Assembly (NCBI GenBank): GCA_003216975.1
Contig: QCHY01000003.1
Coordinates: forward strand, 62,001 to 126,000
Source of the DNA: Prochlorococcus sp. AG-402-I20
GTDB taxonomy: Bacteria > Cyanobacteriota > Cyanobacteriia > PCC-6307 > Cyanobiaceae
DNA: 64,000 bases
Reading direction: 5' to 3'
Part shown: in pieces, positions 49,884-59,764 of the stretch
Layout of the letters: every line of letters starts with the position of its first letter
How positions within the stretch are numbered: position 1 is the first letter of the stretch
Position numbers and translations under genes: made by a program
The notes under the pieces: model-generated
The model's input: the letters and a program-made list of their open reading frames with translations, nothing else
The model's database searches: none
Told to the model about the DNA's origin: nothing

Positions 49884-49958
49884 AACTCAAAGCAATCAAA
49901 AAGACGCAAACTAGGCGTAAAATGGATTAGAAGGAATCTAGAACATTGCAATAATAAA

Positions 49959-51818
49959 ATGGCCGAAGAATTAAGCGATTTTATTGAAGCCTCAGGTCTA
50001 CTGGAGTACGACCCAGTGGCTATTGACTCAATCTACAAAAAAAATCCAATTCGTCTACTGCGCAGACTTTGGCAGACACTTTTACCAATTGGATTATTTT
50101 TACTCGGAGTTGGATGGGAAAAATTAATTGGTACCTTAGAAAAAAACGATAGAAAAATTTTTAGAGCCAAGGAATTTACAAAACTCCTTGTAGATTTGGG
50201 CCCAGCATTCATAAAAGCTGGACAAGCATTATCTACAAGACCAGATATTGTTCCGCCAACAGTTTTAGAAGAGCTTGCACAACTACAAGATCAACTACCA
50301 GGTTTTGAAAGTAAACTTGCGATGGCATGTATTGAACAAGATTTAGAAGATAAAGTAGAAAACATTTTTCTAGAAATAGATAAAGAACCAATTTCAGCAG
50401 CGTCTTTAGGTCAAGTACACAAAGCAATACTCAAAAATGGTGAAAAAGTTGCTGTTAAAATACAAAGACCAGGTTTAAGAGAACAAATTACTTTAGATTT
50501 GTACATAGTAAGAAATATAGCTATTTGGTTTAAAAATAATATTGGGATTATTAGAAGCGACCTTGTGGCATTAATAGATGAACTAGGTAAAAGGATTTTT
50601 GAGGAAATGGATTACATTAATGAAGCTAAAAATGCAGAAAAATTTAAGGACCTGCATAGCAAAAATAATAAAATTGCAGTCCCAAAAATATATAGAGAAG
50701 CAACAAGTAGACGAGTGCTTACAATGGAATGGATAGATGGTATAAAATTAACAAATATAGAAGCTGTGAAAAAGTTAGGGATTGATCCAAATGAAATGAT
50801 AGAGATTGGTGTAAGTTGTAGTCTTCAACAATTAATTGAGCATGGTTTTTTTCACGCTGATCCCCATCCAGGAAATATATTAGCAATGAAAGATGGTCGA
50901 TTATGTTATTTAGATTTTGGGATGATGAGCGATATTACACAACAGTCTAGGGTTGGTTTAATAAGAGCAGTTGTTCACCTTGTAAATAGAAGATTTGATA
51001 AACTTTCTAATGATTTTGTTCAACTAGGCTTTCTTTCTGAAGAAGTTGATTTAAAACCCATTGCTCCGGCATTTGAAAGTGTTTTTACCAGTGCTTTAGA
51101 AATAGGAGTAAATAAAATGGATTTTAAAGCAGTAACAGATGATATGTCTGGGATAATGTACAAATTTCCATTTAAATTACCACCTTATTACGCACTTATA
51201 ATTAGATCTTTAATTACTTTAGAAGGGATAGCACTAAGTGTTGATCCTAATTTTAAAATACTTGGAGCTGCATATCCTTACTTCGCAAGAAGACTCATGG
51301 AAGATGAAAATCCAGAACTAAGAAATAGTTTAAAAGAAATGTTATTTGATGAAAACAATCTTAAATTAGAAAGATTAGATGATCTTTTAACAAGTGCTAC
51401 TAAAGAAAAACAACTAGATAGCGAAAAAATATTAGATCAAACAATTGATTTTTTATTTTCAGAGAAAGGTATAATTCTTAGAAATGAATTAGTAAATATT
51501 TTAGCTACTAAAATAGATTCAATAAGCTGGAAAGCTGTAATAAAGTTGAATGATAAGCTCCCTTTAAAAATTCGTTCAAAAACAATAGAAAAATCATCTA
51601 AAATTAATACTAAAAAAACTTTTGATATGACATCAATAAATAAAATGTTCAATACATCAAAAATAAAGCCTGGTTTTAAAAGAAAAATATTTTTTAAAAA
51701 GCTGCCAAAAATTCTGATTACAAAAGATACTTATAAAATGGGTTTAGGTTTAATGAAAAAAACATCTGAAAAAGGAATTATAAGATTAGTTAAGGTTGCC
51801 GCTGGAGTAAGACAATAA
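49959..51818 (+). CDS. ABC1/UbiB-family atypical kinase
   Basis: Member of the AarF/UbiB/ABC1 kinase-like family, which is linked to quinone biosynthesis or membrane lipid functions in plants and cyanobacteria. The KxGQ helix (LGPAFIKAGQALSTRPDIVPPTVLEELAQLQDQLPGF), the Ala-rich loop (ISAASLGQVHKA), catalytic DPHPGNIL and the DFGMM metal motif are all present. The C-terminal 140 residues look lineage-specific, with a basic cluster near the end (FKRKIFFKKLPK). Length is 619 aa. The stop is adjacent to the next ATG, suggesting coupled translation with the secreted DUF1400-like protein. Confidence 0.85.
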   Translation: MAEELSDFIEASGLLEYDPVAIDSIYKKNPIRLLRRLWQTLLPIGLFLLGVGWEKLIGTLEKNDRKIFRAKEFTKLLVDLGPAFIKAGQALSTRPDIVPPTVLEELAQLQDQLPGFESKLAMACIEQDLEDKVENIFLEIDKEPISAASLGQVHKAILKNGEKVAVKIQRPGLREQITLDLYIVRNIAIWFKNNIGIIRSDLVALIDELGKRIFEEMDYINEAKNAEKFKDLHSKNNKIAVPKIYREATSRRVLTMEWIDGIKLTNIEAVKKLGIDPNEMIEIGVSCSLQQLIEHGFFHADPHPGNILAMKDGRLCYLDFGMMSDITQQSRVGLIRAVVHLVNRRFDKLSNDFVQLGFLSEEVDLKPIAPAFESVFTSALEIGVNKMDFKAVTDDMSGIMYKFPFKLPPYYALIIRSLITLEGIALSVDPNFKILGAAYPYFARRLMEDENPELRNSLKEMLFDENNLKLERLDDLLTSATKEKQLDSEKILDQTIDFLFSEKGIILRNELVNILATKIDSISWKAVIKLNDKLPLKIRSKTIEKSSKINTKKTFDMTSINKMFNTSKIKPGFKRKIFFKKLPKILITKDTYKMGLGLMKKTSEKGIIRLVKVAAGVRQ

Positions 51819-52379
51819 ATGAATTTCAAATATAACTTTATTATATTACTAATATTTTTTTTAAATCCAAGTGTAAAAGGAGCAGAAACCCTTTTCCTAT
51901 ATAAAGGAACATTTAGCAGAACAATAAAAATTGAAGAATTATATAAATTTAAAGTAACTAAAAAACCTAGTAATAAGTTAAAAAATCTAATGAAAATTAC
52001 AAATCAAAAAGAAAAAGAACTTCATAAAGTTCTATCTTTAAAAATAAAAGTGCCATTAAAGGCAAGCAGCAAATTGATGAATAGTAAAATAGGAGAAGTT
52101 TTTTTAAGCAGATTATCTGAAATTATATATCCCAATAAAATATTAAATAAAGAATTAAGTACAAAAGCAATTAGATCTGGAATTTTATTAAGTTCTTTTA
52201 ATAACAATCAAAAAATTAATCTAATAGATTTTTTTAAAGCATATCCAAATAAAAATGTTGCCATCGATCTGAACTCGCTAAGTAAAACACTTAAAAAAGT
52301 AGAGTCATTAAAGGAGCTAATCGAATTCTATACAGATTCACCTTTCAAAAAACTGAAAGATGGAAGGTCTAACACTTAG
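51819..52379 (+). CDS. Exported DUF1400-like protein without hydrolase domain
   Basis: A signal peptide (MNFKYNFIILLIFFLNPSVKGA) is followed by a domain matching, in my recollection, DUF1400: FLYKGTFSRTIKIEELYKFKVTKKPSNKL, SGILLSSFNNNQKINLIDFFKAYPNKNVAIDLNSLSK. In many cyanobacteria DUF1400 is fused to an alpha/beta hydrolase; here the protein ends after 186 residues with no hydrolase motif. Function unknown, likely periplasmic. It begins at the base after the ABC1-family stop. Confidence 0.7.
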   Translation: MNFKYNFIILLIFFLNPSVKGAETLFLYKGTFSRTIKIEELYKFKVTKKPSNKLKNLMKITNQKEKELHKVLSLKIKVPLKASSKLMNSKIGEVFLSRLSEIIYPNKILNKELSTKAIRSGILLSSFNNNQKINLIDFFKAYPNKNVAIDLNSLSKTLKKVESLKELIEFYTDSPFKKLKDGRSNT

Positions 52380-52405
52380 ATTGTTTAAAATTGATCAGCT
52401 AAGCA

Positions 52406-53512
52406 GTGGCATTTTCTAAAAAATTAAAACAATTGTTCTCTTCTGCCCCAAAAAAAAATAAGTGGGATGGACTTATTGAAGCATATAAACCCTGGTTACC
52501 TGTAACAAAAAACACACCCATCATTACTTTAAAAGAAGGCGCAACTCCTCTTATAGAAGTCAAATCAATAGCTAATCGAATTGGAAAAGGAGCAAAAGTA
52601 TATATCAAATATGACGGTTTAAATCCAACAGGGTCATTCAAAGATAGAGGTATGACAATGGCAATTAGCAAAGCTAAAGAAGCCGGTTGTGAAGCTGTAA
52701 TTTGTGCAAGCACAGGTAATACTTCAGCATCTGCAGCTGCTTATGCAACCAAAGGCGGAATGAAGTCTTTTGTTGTTATCCCAGACGGATATGTAGCTCA
52801 AGGTAAACTAGCTCAAGCTCTAGTTTACGGAGCTGAAGTAATAGCTATTAAAGGTAATTTTGATAAAGCACTAGATATTGTAAGAGAATTATCTGAAAAG
52901 TATCCAATAACGTTAGTTAACTCCGTTAATCCCTATAGATTACAAGGACAAAAAACAGCCGCTTTTGAGATAGTAGAAAATCTTGGAGATGCTCCTGATT
53001 GGTTGTGCATTCCAATGGGTAATGCAGGAAATATAACGGCTTACTGGATGGGATTTAAAGAATTTTTTCACGCTAAGAAATCAAAACAACTTCCAAGGAT
53101 GATGGGTTTTCAAGCAAGTGGTTCCGCTCCTTTAGTTGAAAATAAAATCATTAACAATCCAGAAACAATTGCAACCGCAATAAGAATTGGTAATCCTGTT
53201 AATAAAGAAAAAGCTCTTTTAGCTAAAGAATCAAGTAATGGTAAATTTACTTCTGTAACAGATTCAGAAATAATCGAATCATATAAAATACTTGGTAGAG
53301 AAGAAGGTATTTTTTGTGAGCCTGCTAGTGCAGCTTCGGTAGCGGGTTTATTAAAAGTAAAAGATGATGTACCAAAAAATTCAACAATTGTTTGCGTTTT
53401 AACAGGAAATGGTCTTAAAGATCCTGATTGTGCAATCAAAAATAATGATTCAATTTTTCATACGGGTATAGATCCAGAAATAAATTCAATAATTAAAACT
53501 ATGGGGTTTTAA
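52406..53512 (+). CDS. thrC: Threonine synthase
   Basis: PLP-dependent conversion of O-phosphohomoserine to threonine. The 368-residue protein has the GTG start at 52406, the PLP Lys79 in [11 protein letters not shown], the Gly-rich phosphate-binding loop [14 protein letters not shown], and C-terminal [10 protein letters not shown]. Length fits the short bacterial ThrC. It lies immediately before the origin-type non-coding region. Confidence 0.95.
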   Translation: MAFSKKLKQLFSSAPKKNKWDGLIEAYKPWLPVTKNTPIITLKEGATPLIEVKSIANRIGKGAKVYIKYDGLNPTGSFKDRGMTMAISKAKEAGCEAVICASTGNTSASAAAYATKGGMKSFVVIPDGYVAQGKLAQALVYGAEVIAIKGNFDKALDIVRELSEKYPITLVNSVNPYRLQGQKTAAFEIVENLGDAPDWLCIPMGNAGNITAYWMGFKEFFHAKKSKQLPRMMGFQASGSAPLVENKIINNPETIATAIRIGNPVNKEKALLAKESSNGKFTSVTDSEIIESYKILGREEGIFCEPASAASVAGLLKVKDDVPKNSTIVCVLTGNGLKDPDCAIKNNDSIFHTGIDPEINSIIKTMGF

Positions 53513-53570
53513 AATATATAAACATCCAAAAAAAAAAGTGTCTGTTGATTTCGATCTATTATTTTATTTT

Positions 53571-53734
53571 ATTTGTGGAAAAAAAGCTAAAAAAGCTAAG
53601 CTATTGATAAAGCCCTTTTCCACAGACTCAAGTTTTTGTGGATAAGAATATTTTTGTCCACGTTTAAAAAATTTTTTCCACAAATAAAAATTCCGATACC
53701 GGTATTGAATACTATGATTTTTGGATTAACCACA
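53571..53734. other. oriC: Candidate chromosomal replication origin (DnaA-box cluster)
   Basis: The 373-bp gap between thrC and dnaN (53513-53885) holds no gene. It contains three perfect TTTTCCACA boxes (53616-53624 and 53674-53682 on plus, 53574-53582 on minus), one perfect E. coli-type TTATCCACA (53637-53645, minus) and a one-mismatch TTAACCACA (53726-53734). TTGTCCACG at 53654 is weaker. Surrounding sequence is very AT-rich, suiting unwinding. DnaA boxes clustered beside dnaN match cyanobacterial origins. dnaA is not in the window. The palindrome ATACCGGTAT sits at 53696-53705. Confidence 0.82.
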
Positions 53735-53885
53735 GAAACCACAATAACTACTACTACTAATTCAATTTCATATCAAGAATAAAGAATTAGAATAGAAACG
53801 AAAAAAATTTTTATTTTCAGGGTATTGCTTTTTTGAAATAGCTATGAAATTCTTATATCAGCAGATTTTTATTTGAAATAACAGA

Positions 53886-55046
53886 ATGAAATTAAATTGT
53901 TCTCAATCTGATTTAAATATTGCTCTTCAATTGGTTAGTAGAGCTGTTTCTAATAGACCAACCCATCCTGTATTAGCTAATGTTTTACTAGCTGCTGATG
54001 AAGTAACTGGTAAACTTCGTTTAACTGGTTTTGATTTAAGTTTAGGAATACAAACTTCAATATCTGCATCTATAGAAAGTAGTGGTGCTATAACTTTACC
54101 TGCTAAATTATTTGGTGAAATTGTTTCTAAATTGTCAAATGATTCTCCTTTAATTTTAAGTTCTGATGAAATAAGTCAACAAGTTGAATTAACGAGTAAA
54201 AGTGGTACATATCAAGTTAGAGGTATGCTTGCAGATGATTTTCCTGATTTACCTTTAGTTGAAAGTGGTACTTCGCTTAAATTAAATCCTTTATTATTAT
54301 CTAACGCTATAAAATCAACTTTATTTGCAAGTAGTACTGATGATGCTAAACAATTACTTACAGGAGTTAATCTTACATTCGATGGATATGGTATTGAATC
54401 TGCCGCTACTGATGGTCATAGATTAGCTGTTTTGAGTTTAAATAATATTTTATCTGATGGAAAAGATAAAGATGGAATCACAGATATTGATAAATTTTCT
54501 ATTACATTACCATCAAAATCTTTAAGAGAAGTAGAGAAATTTTTAAGTACTTGCGATACTAGTCAACCTATTAATTTTTTTATTGATAAAGGACAAGTAG
54601 TTTTTATATCTGTAGATGAAATTATAACCATAAGAGCTTTAGAGGGATCTTATCCAAATTATGCACAATTATTACCAGATTCTTTTGAAAACGTATTAGA
54701 ATTTGATAGAAAGGAATTTATCTCTTCATTAGAAAGAATAGCTGTTTTAGCAGATCAACATAATAATGTTATTAAAATATCTACAGATACCTCTGCAAAT
54801 TTAATTAAAATAAGTGCTGATGCTCAAGATATTGGAACAGGTCATGAGTCTTTACCTGCTTCTTTTAAAGGAGAATCATTTCAAATAGCATTTAATGTAA
54901 GATATTTATTAGATGGACTAAAAATTATAGATTCTAATCTTATTAAATTAAGTTGTAATGCACCTACTACACCAGCTGTTTTTTCACCTATAAACAGTGA
55001 TGTTAATTTTACTTATCTTGTTATGCCTATACAGATACGGAATTAA
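53886..55046 (+). CDS. dnaN: DNA polymerase III beta subunit (sliding clamp)
   Basis: Ring-shaped processivity clamp. The 386-residue protein has three repeated clamp domains; typical stretches are LQLVSRAVSNRPTHPVLANVLL near the N-terminus, LPAKLFGEIVSKL, SAATDGHRLAVLSL, and YLLDGLKIID and VMPIQIRN near the C-terminus. It is the first gene downstream of the candidate origin, the position of gene 1 in published Prochlorococcus genomes as I recall. The ATG is 373 bp after the thrC stop. Confidence 0.98.
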   Translation: MKLNCSQSDLNIALQLVSRAVSNRPTHPVLANVLLAADEVTGKLRLTGFDLSLGIQTSISASIESSGAITLPAKLFGEIVSKLSNDSPLILSSDEISQQVELTSKSGTYQVRGMLADDFPDLPLVESGTSLKLNPLLLSNAIKSTLFASSTDDAKQLLTGVNLTFDGYGIESAATDGHRLAVLSLNNILSDGKDKDGITDIDKFSITLPSKSLREVEKFLSTCDTSQPINFFIDKGQVVFISVDEIITIRALEGSYPNYAQLLPDSFENVLEFDRKEFISSLERIAVLADQHNNVIKISTDTSANLIKISADAQDIGTGHESLPASFKGESFQIAFNVRYLLDGLKIIDSNLIKLSCNAPTTPAVFSPINSDVNFTYLVMPIQIRN

Positions 55047-55049
55047 ATT

Positions 55050-55832
55050 TTGACTATTCCTTCTAATTTGCTATTTAGCGATCTACTAAAACATAACGTA
55101 CGTTGTGAAAATGGTATTGATCATGGTCCTGTGATTAGTCCATGGATGCATCCTCCCGTTCATAGGATTTTAGGATGGGTAAGTCGTCCTTCTACTTTTA
55201 GACTTGAAAGAGAAGTTTGGAGATTGAATCAATTCAAAGGTATAAATCAACAAGAAGTTTATGTAAAAGGATCATGTTCTATTTCTGATGATCAAACTTT
55301 GGAACGTTTTCCTACTCTTTTGAATTCGAATATTTTTAATAGAAGTGGTCAAAAAATTGGTCAAATAGCCGATTTTGTCTTTGAGTTAAAGACAGGATAC
55401 ATTAAATATTATTTAGTTAGTCGTTCAAATCCTTCAATTCCAGGTACAAGTAGATGGCGTTTATCAAAATCTCAAATTATTGATAAACAACCAGGTTCAA
55501 TATCTTGCGATTTAGATACATTTGAAGATTTACCAATAGAAAAAACAAGTTTAAAGGAACAATTTCTTGCTAAGAGTAGAAAATGGAAAATTCAATTTAA
55601 TGATTTGACTCATAACGCTTCCGATAGACTTGAGGGATGGATTGATGACCAAATTATTGAGTCTGAGAGCGAACTTGATCAAGAGCCTTATAAAATTGAT
55701 AATGATCGAGATTCATATGATGATTGGATAGATAATTTAGATATAGATACTTCTGAAGAATTCAATACAATGAATAAGCGTAAGAGCAATACTAATTCAC
55801 TCAATGAAAGAGATCTTGATCCCTGGATTTAA
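55050..55832 (+). CDS. PRC-barrel domain hypothetical protein
   Basis: This 260-residue protein carries a PRC-barrel-like segment around residues 95-155 (NRSGQKIGQIADFVFELKTGYIKYYLVSR, SRWRLSKSQIID), a fold also found in photosynthetic H subunits and in RimM. The N-terminal part (HRILGWVSRPSTFRLEREVWRLNQFKG) and acidic C-terminus are lineage-specific. The start is TTG at 55050, three bases after dnaN. Tight spacing between dnaN and purL suggests co-transcription, but its role is unknown. It could sense a ligand or bind RNA; I propose neither. Confidence 0.78.
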   Translation: MTIPSNLLFSDLLKHNVRCENGIDHGPVISPWMHPPVHRILGWVSRPSTFRLEREVWRLNQFKGINQQEVYVKGSCSISDDQTLERFPTLLNSNIFNRSGQKIGQIADFVFELKTGYIKYYLVSRSNPSIPGTSRWRLSKSQIIDKQPGSISCDLDTFEDLPIEKTSLKEQFLAKSRKWKIQFNDLTHNASDRLEGWIDDQIIESESELDQEPYKIDNDRDSYDDWIDNLDIDTSEEFNTMNKRKSNTNSLNERDLDPWI

Positions 55833-55835
55833 GTA

Positions 55836-58247
55836 ATGACTTTTTTTTCCGACAATAATGATTTTGATCAACTAATCAATTCGTCAAAATTTTCTATTGA
55901 ATATGATTTGTTACCGTCGCTCAAGCAAGAAGGATTAAAAAAGAGTGATTATGTAGAAATTTGTAGAAGACTTAATCGAGCGCCTAATAGAAATGAACTT
56001 GGAATGTTTGGAGTTATGTGGTCTGAACATTGTTGTTATCGAAATTCTCGACCTTTGTTAAAAAATTTCCCTACAACAGGTCCTCGAATTCTTGTTGGTC
56101 CAGGAGAAAACGCAGGAGTAGTAGACATTGGATTAGGTCAACGATTGGTTTTTAAAATCGAGAGTCATAATCATCCATCTGCTGTAGAGCCTTTTCAAGG
56201 AGCAGCGACTGGTGTAGGTGGAATATTGAGAGATATTTTTACAATGGGAGCTAGACCAATAGCTTTATTAAATGCCTTAAGATTTGGACCATTAGATGAT
56301 GAAAATAATATTAGTTTATTGGAAGGTGTTGTTGCAGGGATTGCACACTATGGAAATTGTGTAGGTGTTCCGACAGTTGGAGGTGAAGTTGGATTTGATA
56401 GTAGTTATTCAGGTAATCCTTTAGTTAATGCAATGGCTTTGGGTTTAATGGAGACTAAAGAAATAGTTTGTTCAGGAGCGAGTGGAATTGATTTTCCAGT
56501 TCTATATGTAGGAAATACTACTGGTAGAGATGGAATGGGAGGAGCAAGTTTTGCTAGCTCTGAACTTTCAAAAACTTCAATAGATGATAGACCTGCTGTA
56601 CAGGTCGGCGATCCTTTTCTTGAAAAAGGATTAATAGAGGCTTGTTTAGAGGCATTTAAAACGGGCGATGTCATTGCTGCGCAGGATATGGGAGCCGCAG
56701 GGTTGACTTGCAGTTGCTCTGAAATGGCTTCAAAAGGTGACGTAGGAATTGAATTGAATCTTGATCAAGTTCCAGCAAGAGAAAAAGGAATGACTGCGTA
56801 TGAATTTTTGTTGTCTGAATCACAAGAACGAATGTTATTCGTTGTGAAGCCTGGTTCAGAATTAGAGTTAAGACAATTATTTATGAAATGGGGATTATAT
56901 GTAGAAGTTGTGGGAAAAGTTTTAAAAGAAAAAGTCGTTAGAGTGATACATAAAGGAGAAGTAGTAGCAAATTTACCAGCATCCGCACTTGCTGATGATA
57001 CGCCTATAGAGGATCATTTATTAATTAATAAAACGCCTGAATATTTAGAAGAACATTGGAAATGGACAGAAGATTTATTACCTAAAAATTTAAATAATGG
57101 AATTATTAACTTAAAAAATAATTCATTGATTAGCTGGAATGATGTTTTACTAGAATTGTTAAGTTCACCTTCTATAGCTTCAAAAAATTGGATATATAAA
57201 CAATATGATTATCAAGTACAATCAAATACAGTTGTCTTTCCTGGGGAAGCTGATGCAGCTGTGATTAGAATTCGTTCTCAAAATGACTTTATAAATAAAT
57301 CAGTTAAAGATAGAGGAATAGCATCTGTTGTCGATTGCAATGATAGATGGGTTTATTTAGACCCTCTACGAGGAAGTATGTCTGCTGTTGCAGAGGCTGC
57401 AAGGAACTTAAGTTGTGTAGGTGCTGAACCTATAGCAATTACCAATAATTTGAATTTTTCCTCTCCCGATAAATCCGTAGGTTTTTGGCAATTATCTATG
57501 TCATGTGAAGGGATAACTAATGCTTGTAAAGTGTTAAATACTCCAGTTACGGGAGGAAATGTGTCCTTATATAATGATACAAAATTGTCAAATAATACCG
57601 TTTTACCAATACATCCAACGCCAGTAATTGGTATGGTTGGATTAATAGAAGATATAAATAAAGTTTGTAAAAAATCTTGGTTTAATCCCGGAGATCAAAT
57701 ATGGATGATTGGAATACCTCTAGAAATTAATAATAAAAAAGATAAAAGAATTTCACTTTCAGCTTCTTCTTTTTTAGAGTATATTCATGGAATAAAAACT
57801 GGAAGACCGCCTGAAATAGATTTATTTTTAGAAAAACAAGTACATTCCTTTTTAAGGAATATAATAAAAAAATCTATTATTAACTCAGCTCATGATTTAG
57901 GTGATGGGGGGTTAGCCGTGGCCTTAGCTGAGTGTTGTATTTCTTCTGGATTTGGTGCAAATATTATTCTTCCTTCAAGCCAATCAAGATTAGATCGACT
58001 CCTTTTCGCTGAGGGAGGAGCAAGAGTTTTAGTTAGTTGTTCAGATGATCAAAGTTTAGAATTAAAAGAATATTATAAAAATTTTTCATTAGAAGAATCA
58101 AATACTTTTTCAATTAGTCATTTAGGTACTGTAAGTAAACAAAAAAAATTATCAATATATCAATTTGATAATATAATAATAGATGTTAATATTTTAGATT
58201 TGAAAGAGATATATAAAAATTCTATACATAAAAAAATAACTAAATAA
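55836..58247 (+). CDS. purL: Phosphoribosylformylglycinamidine synthase subunit PurL
   Basis: ATP-dependent conversion of FGAR to FGAM in purine synthesis. At 803 residues it is the small-type PurL that works with separate PurS and PurQ, neither of which is here. Landmarks are [71 protein letters not shown] and [16 protein letters not shown]. It starts four bases after the PRC-barrel gene and is followed by purF, so purine synthesis genes are paired just after the origin. Confidence 0.96.
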   Translation: MTFFSDNNDFDQLINSSKFSIEYDLLPSLKQEGLKKSDYVEICRRLNRAPNRNELGMFGVMWSEHCCYRNSRPLLKNFPTTGPRILVGPGENAGVVDIGLGQRLVFKIESHNHPSAVEPFQGAATGVGGILRDIFTMGARPIALLNALRFGPLDDENNISLLEGVVAGIAHYGNCVGVPTVGGEVGFDSSYSGNPLVNAMALGLMETKEIVCSGASGIDFPVLYVGNTTGRDGMGGASFASSELSKTSIDDRPAVQVGDPFLEKGLIEACLEAFKTGDVIAAQDMGAAGLTCSCSEMASKGDVGIELNLDQVPAREKGMTAYEFLLSESQERMLFVVKPGSELELRQLFMKWGLYVEVVGKVLKEKVVRVIHKGEVVANLPASALADDTPIEDHLLINKTPEYLEEHWKWTEDLLPKNLNNGIINLKNNSLISWNDVLLELLSSPSIASKNWIYKQYDYQVQSNTVVFPGEADAAVIRIRSQNDFINKSVKDRGIASVVDCNDRWVYLDPLRGSMSAVAEAARNLSCVGAEPIAITNNLNFSSPDKSVGFWQLSMSCEGITNACKVLNTPVTGGNVSLYNDTKLSNNTVLPIHPTPVIGMVGLIEDINKVCKKSWFNPGDQIWMIGIPLEINNKKDKRISLSASSFLEYIHGIKTGRPPEIDLFLEKQVHSFLRNIIKKSIINSAHDLGDGGLAVALAECCISSGFGANIILPSSQSRLDRLLFAEGGARVLVSCSDDQSLELKEYYKNFSLEESNTFSISHLGTVSKQKKLSIYQFDNIIIDVNILDLKEIYKNSIHKKITK

Positions 58248-58306
58248 AATCATCTATGATTTATAATTTTAAAATTAAATCTATTTTTTAACCTAGGAAT
58301 ATAATT

Positions 58307-59764
58307 ATGTGTGGAATTGTAGGAGTTGTCTCATCAGATCAATGTAATCAACAAATTTACGATAGTTTGTTATTACTGCAACATAGAGGCCAAGATTCCA
58401 CTGGTATAGCAACAATGGATGGTAGTGTTTTTCATATTAATAAATCTAAAGGGCAAGTAAGGGAAGCCTATAGAACTAGAGATATGAGAGCGTTAATAGG
58501 AAAGATTGGATTAGGACATGTAAGATATGCCACTAAAGGAGCAGCTCATCGAGAAGAAGAAGCACAACCTTTTTATGTCAATGCTCCCTACGGTATTATT
58601 CTCGTTCATAATGGTAATTTAACTAATACGAGAGAATTAGAAAAAGAACTTTTTAAAGTTGATAGACGGCATACAAATACTTCAAGTGATACCGAAATGT
58701 TATTAAATGTTTTGGCAACAGAACTAAATACATCAATTAAAGGAAAGGATATAAATCCAGACGATCTTTTTAATGCGGTTAAAACACTTCATTCAAGAGT
58801 CGAGGGATCTTATGCTTCCATCGCTTTAATAGCTGGTCATGGTCTTTTAGCTTTTAGAGATCCTTTTGGGATACGCCCTCTGGTTATTGGTAAAAGAGTT
58901 AAAGATAACAATAAACCTGAGTGGGTAATCGCGAGTGAATCATTAGTTATTGAAAATAATGATTATCAAATTGTGAGAGATGTCGATCCAGGAGAGGCTA
59001 TTTTTATTACTTCAGATGGAGATTTTTTCTCGAAACAATGTTCAAATAATCCTCAATTATTTCCTTGTTCTTTTGAATATGTTTATTTAGCTAGACCTGA
59101 TTCAATAATGAATGGTATTTCTGTTTATGAGTCAAGATTAAGAATGGGAGATTTATTAGCAGAAACGATAAAAAAACAAATTTCTCATGGAGATGTTGAC
59201 GTAGTAATGCCAATACCTGATTCTTCTAGACCTGCTGCTATGCAAGTAGCAAGACAGTTAGGTATTGAATATAGGGAGGGATTTTTTAAGAATCGTTATG
59301 TTGGTAGAACATTTATAATGCCAGGACAATCTTTAAGGAAACGTTCTGTTCGTCAAAAGTTAAATGCAATGAGTACTGAATTTAAAAATAAAAATGTGTT
59401 GATAGTAGATGATTCTGTTGTTCGAGGAACAACCTCTCAGCAAATAGTTCAAATGGCAAGAAGTGCAGGGGCTAATAAAGTTACTTTTACATCAGCTGCT
59501 CCACCCATTAGATATCCCCATGTTTATGGAATTAATATGCCTAGCAAGTATGAATTGATTGCTTATAATAGAAATATAAAACAAATAGAAGAAAATTTAT
59601 TAATCGATAAAATGATTTATCAAGAAGTAAAAGACCTTACTAAAGCTATTACTAAAGATTCTAAGATTAAGGAATTAGATTTATCTTGTTTTACAGGAAA
59701 ATATGTTACAGGAACAGTTACTGATGAGTATTTAAATTGGGTTGAGCAAACGTCCTTATCTTAA
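58307..59764 (+). CDS. purF: Amidophosphoribosyltransferase
   Basis: First committed step of purine synthesis: PRPP plus glutamine to phosphoribosylamine. The 485-residue protein starts [10 protein letters not shown], so the N-terminal nucleophile Cys2 is directly exposed with no propeptide visible. The Ntn domain ([18 protein letters not shown]) is followed by the PRTase domain ([21 protein letters not shown]). Of the four Fe-S cysteines of B. subtilis PurF, equivalents appear in [14 protein letters not shown] and SCFTGKY, but the others look replaced (YPHVYG has His; LDLSC has Asp). Its stop overlaps the convergent topoisomerase gene stop in TTAA. Confidence 0.96.
   Translation: MCGIVGVVSSDQCNQQIYDSLLLLQHRGQDSTGIATMDGSVFHINKSKGQVREAYRTRDMRALIGKIGLGHVRYATKGAAHREEEAQPFYVNAPYGIILVHNGNLTNTRELEKELFKVDRRHTNTSSDTEMLLNVLATELNTSIKGKDINPDDLFNAVKTLHSRVEGSYASIALIAGHGLLAFRDPFGIRPLVIGKRVKDNNKPEWVIASESLVIENNDYQIVRDVDPGEAIFITSDGDFFSKQCSNNPQLFPCSFEYVYLARPDSIMNGISVYESRLRMGDLLAETIKKQISHGDVDVVMPIPDSSRPAAMQVARQLGIEYREGFFKNRYVGRTFIMPGQSLRKRSVRQKLNAMSTEFKNKNVLIVDDSVVRGTTSQQIVQMARSAGANKVTFTSAAPPIRYPHVYGINMPSKYELIAYNRNIKQIEENLLIDKMIYQEVKDLTKAITKDSKIKELDLSCFTGKYVTGTVTDEYLNWVEQTSLS

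Noticed and set aside
49884..49958. Possible LexA-type operator between recN and the ABC1 gene
   Set aside because: No match to the cyanobacterial LexA palindrome could be found on either strand.
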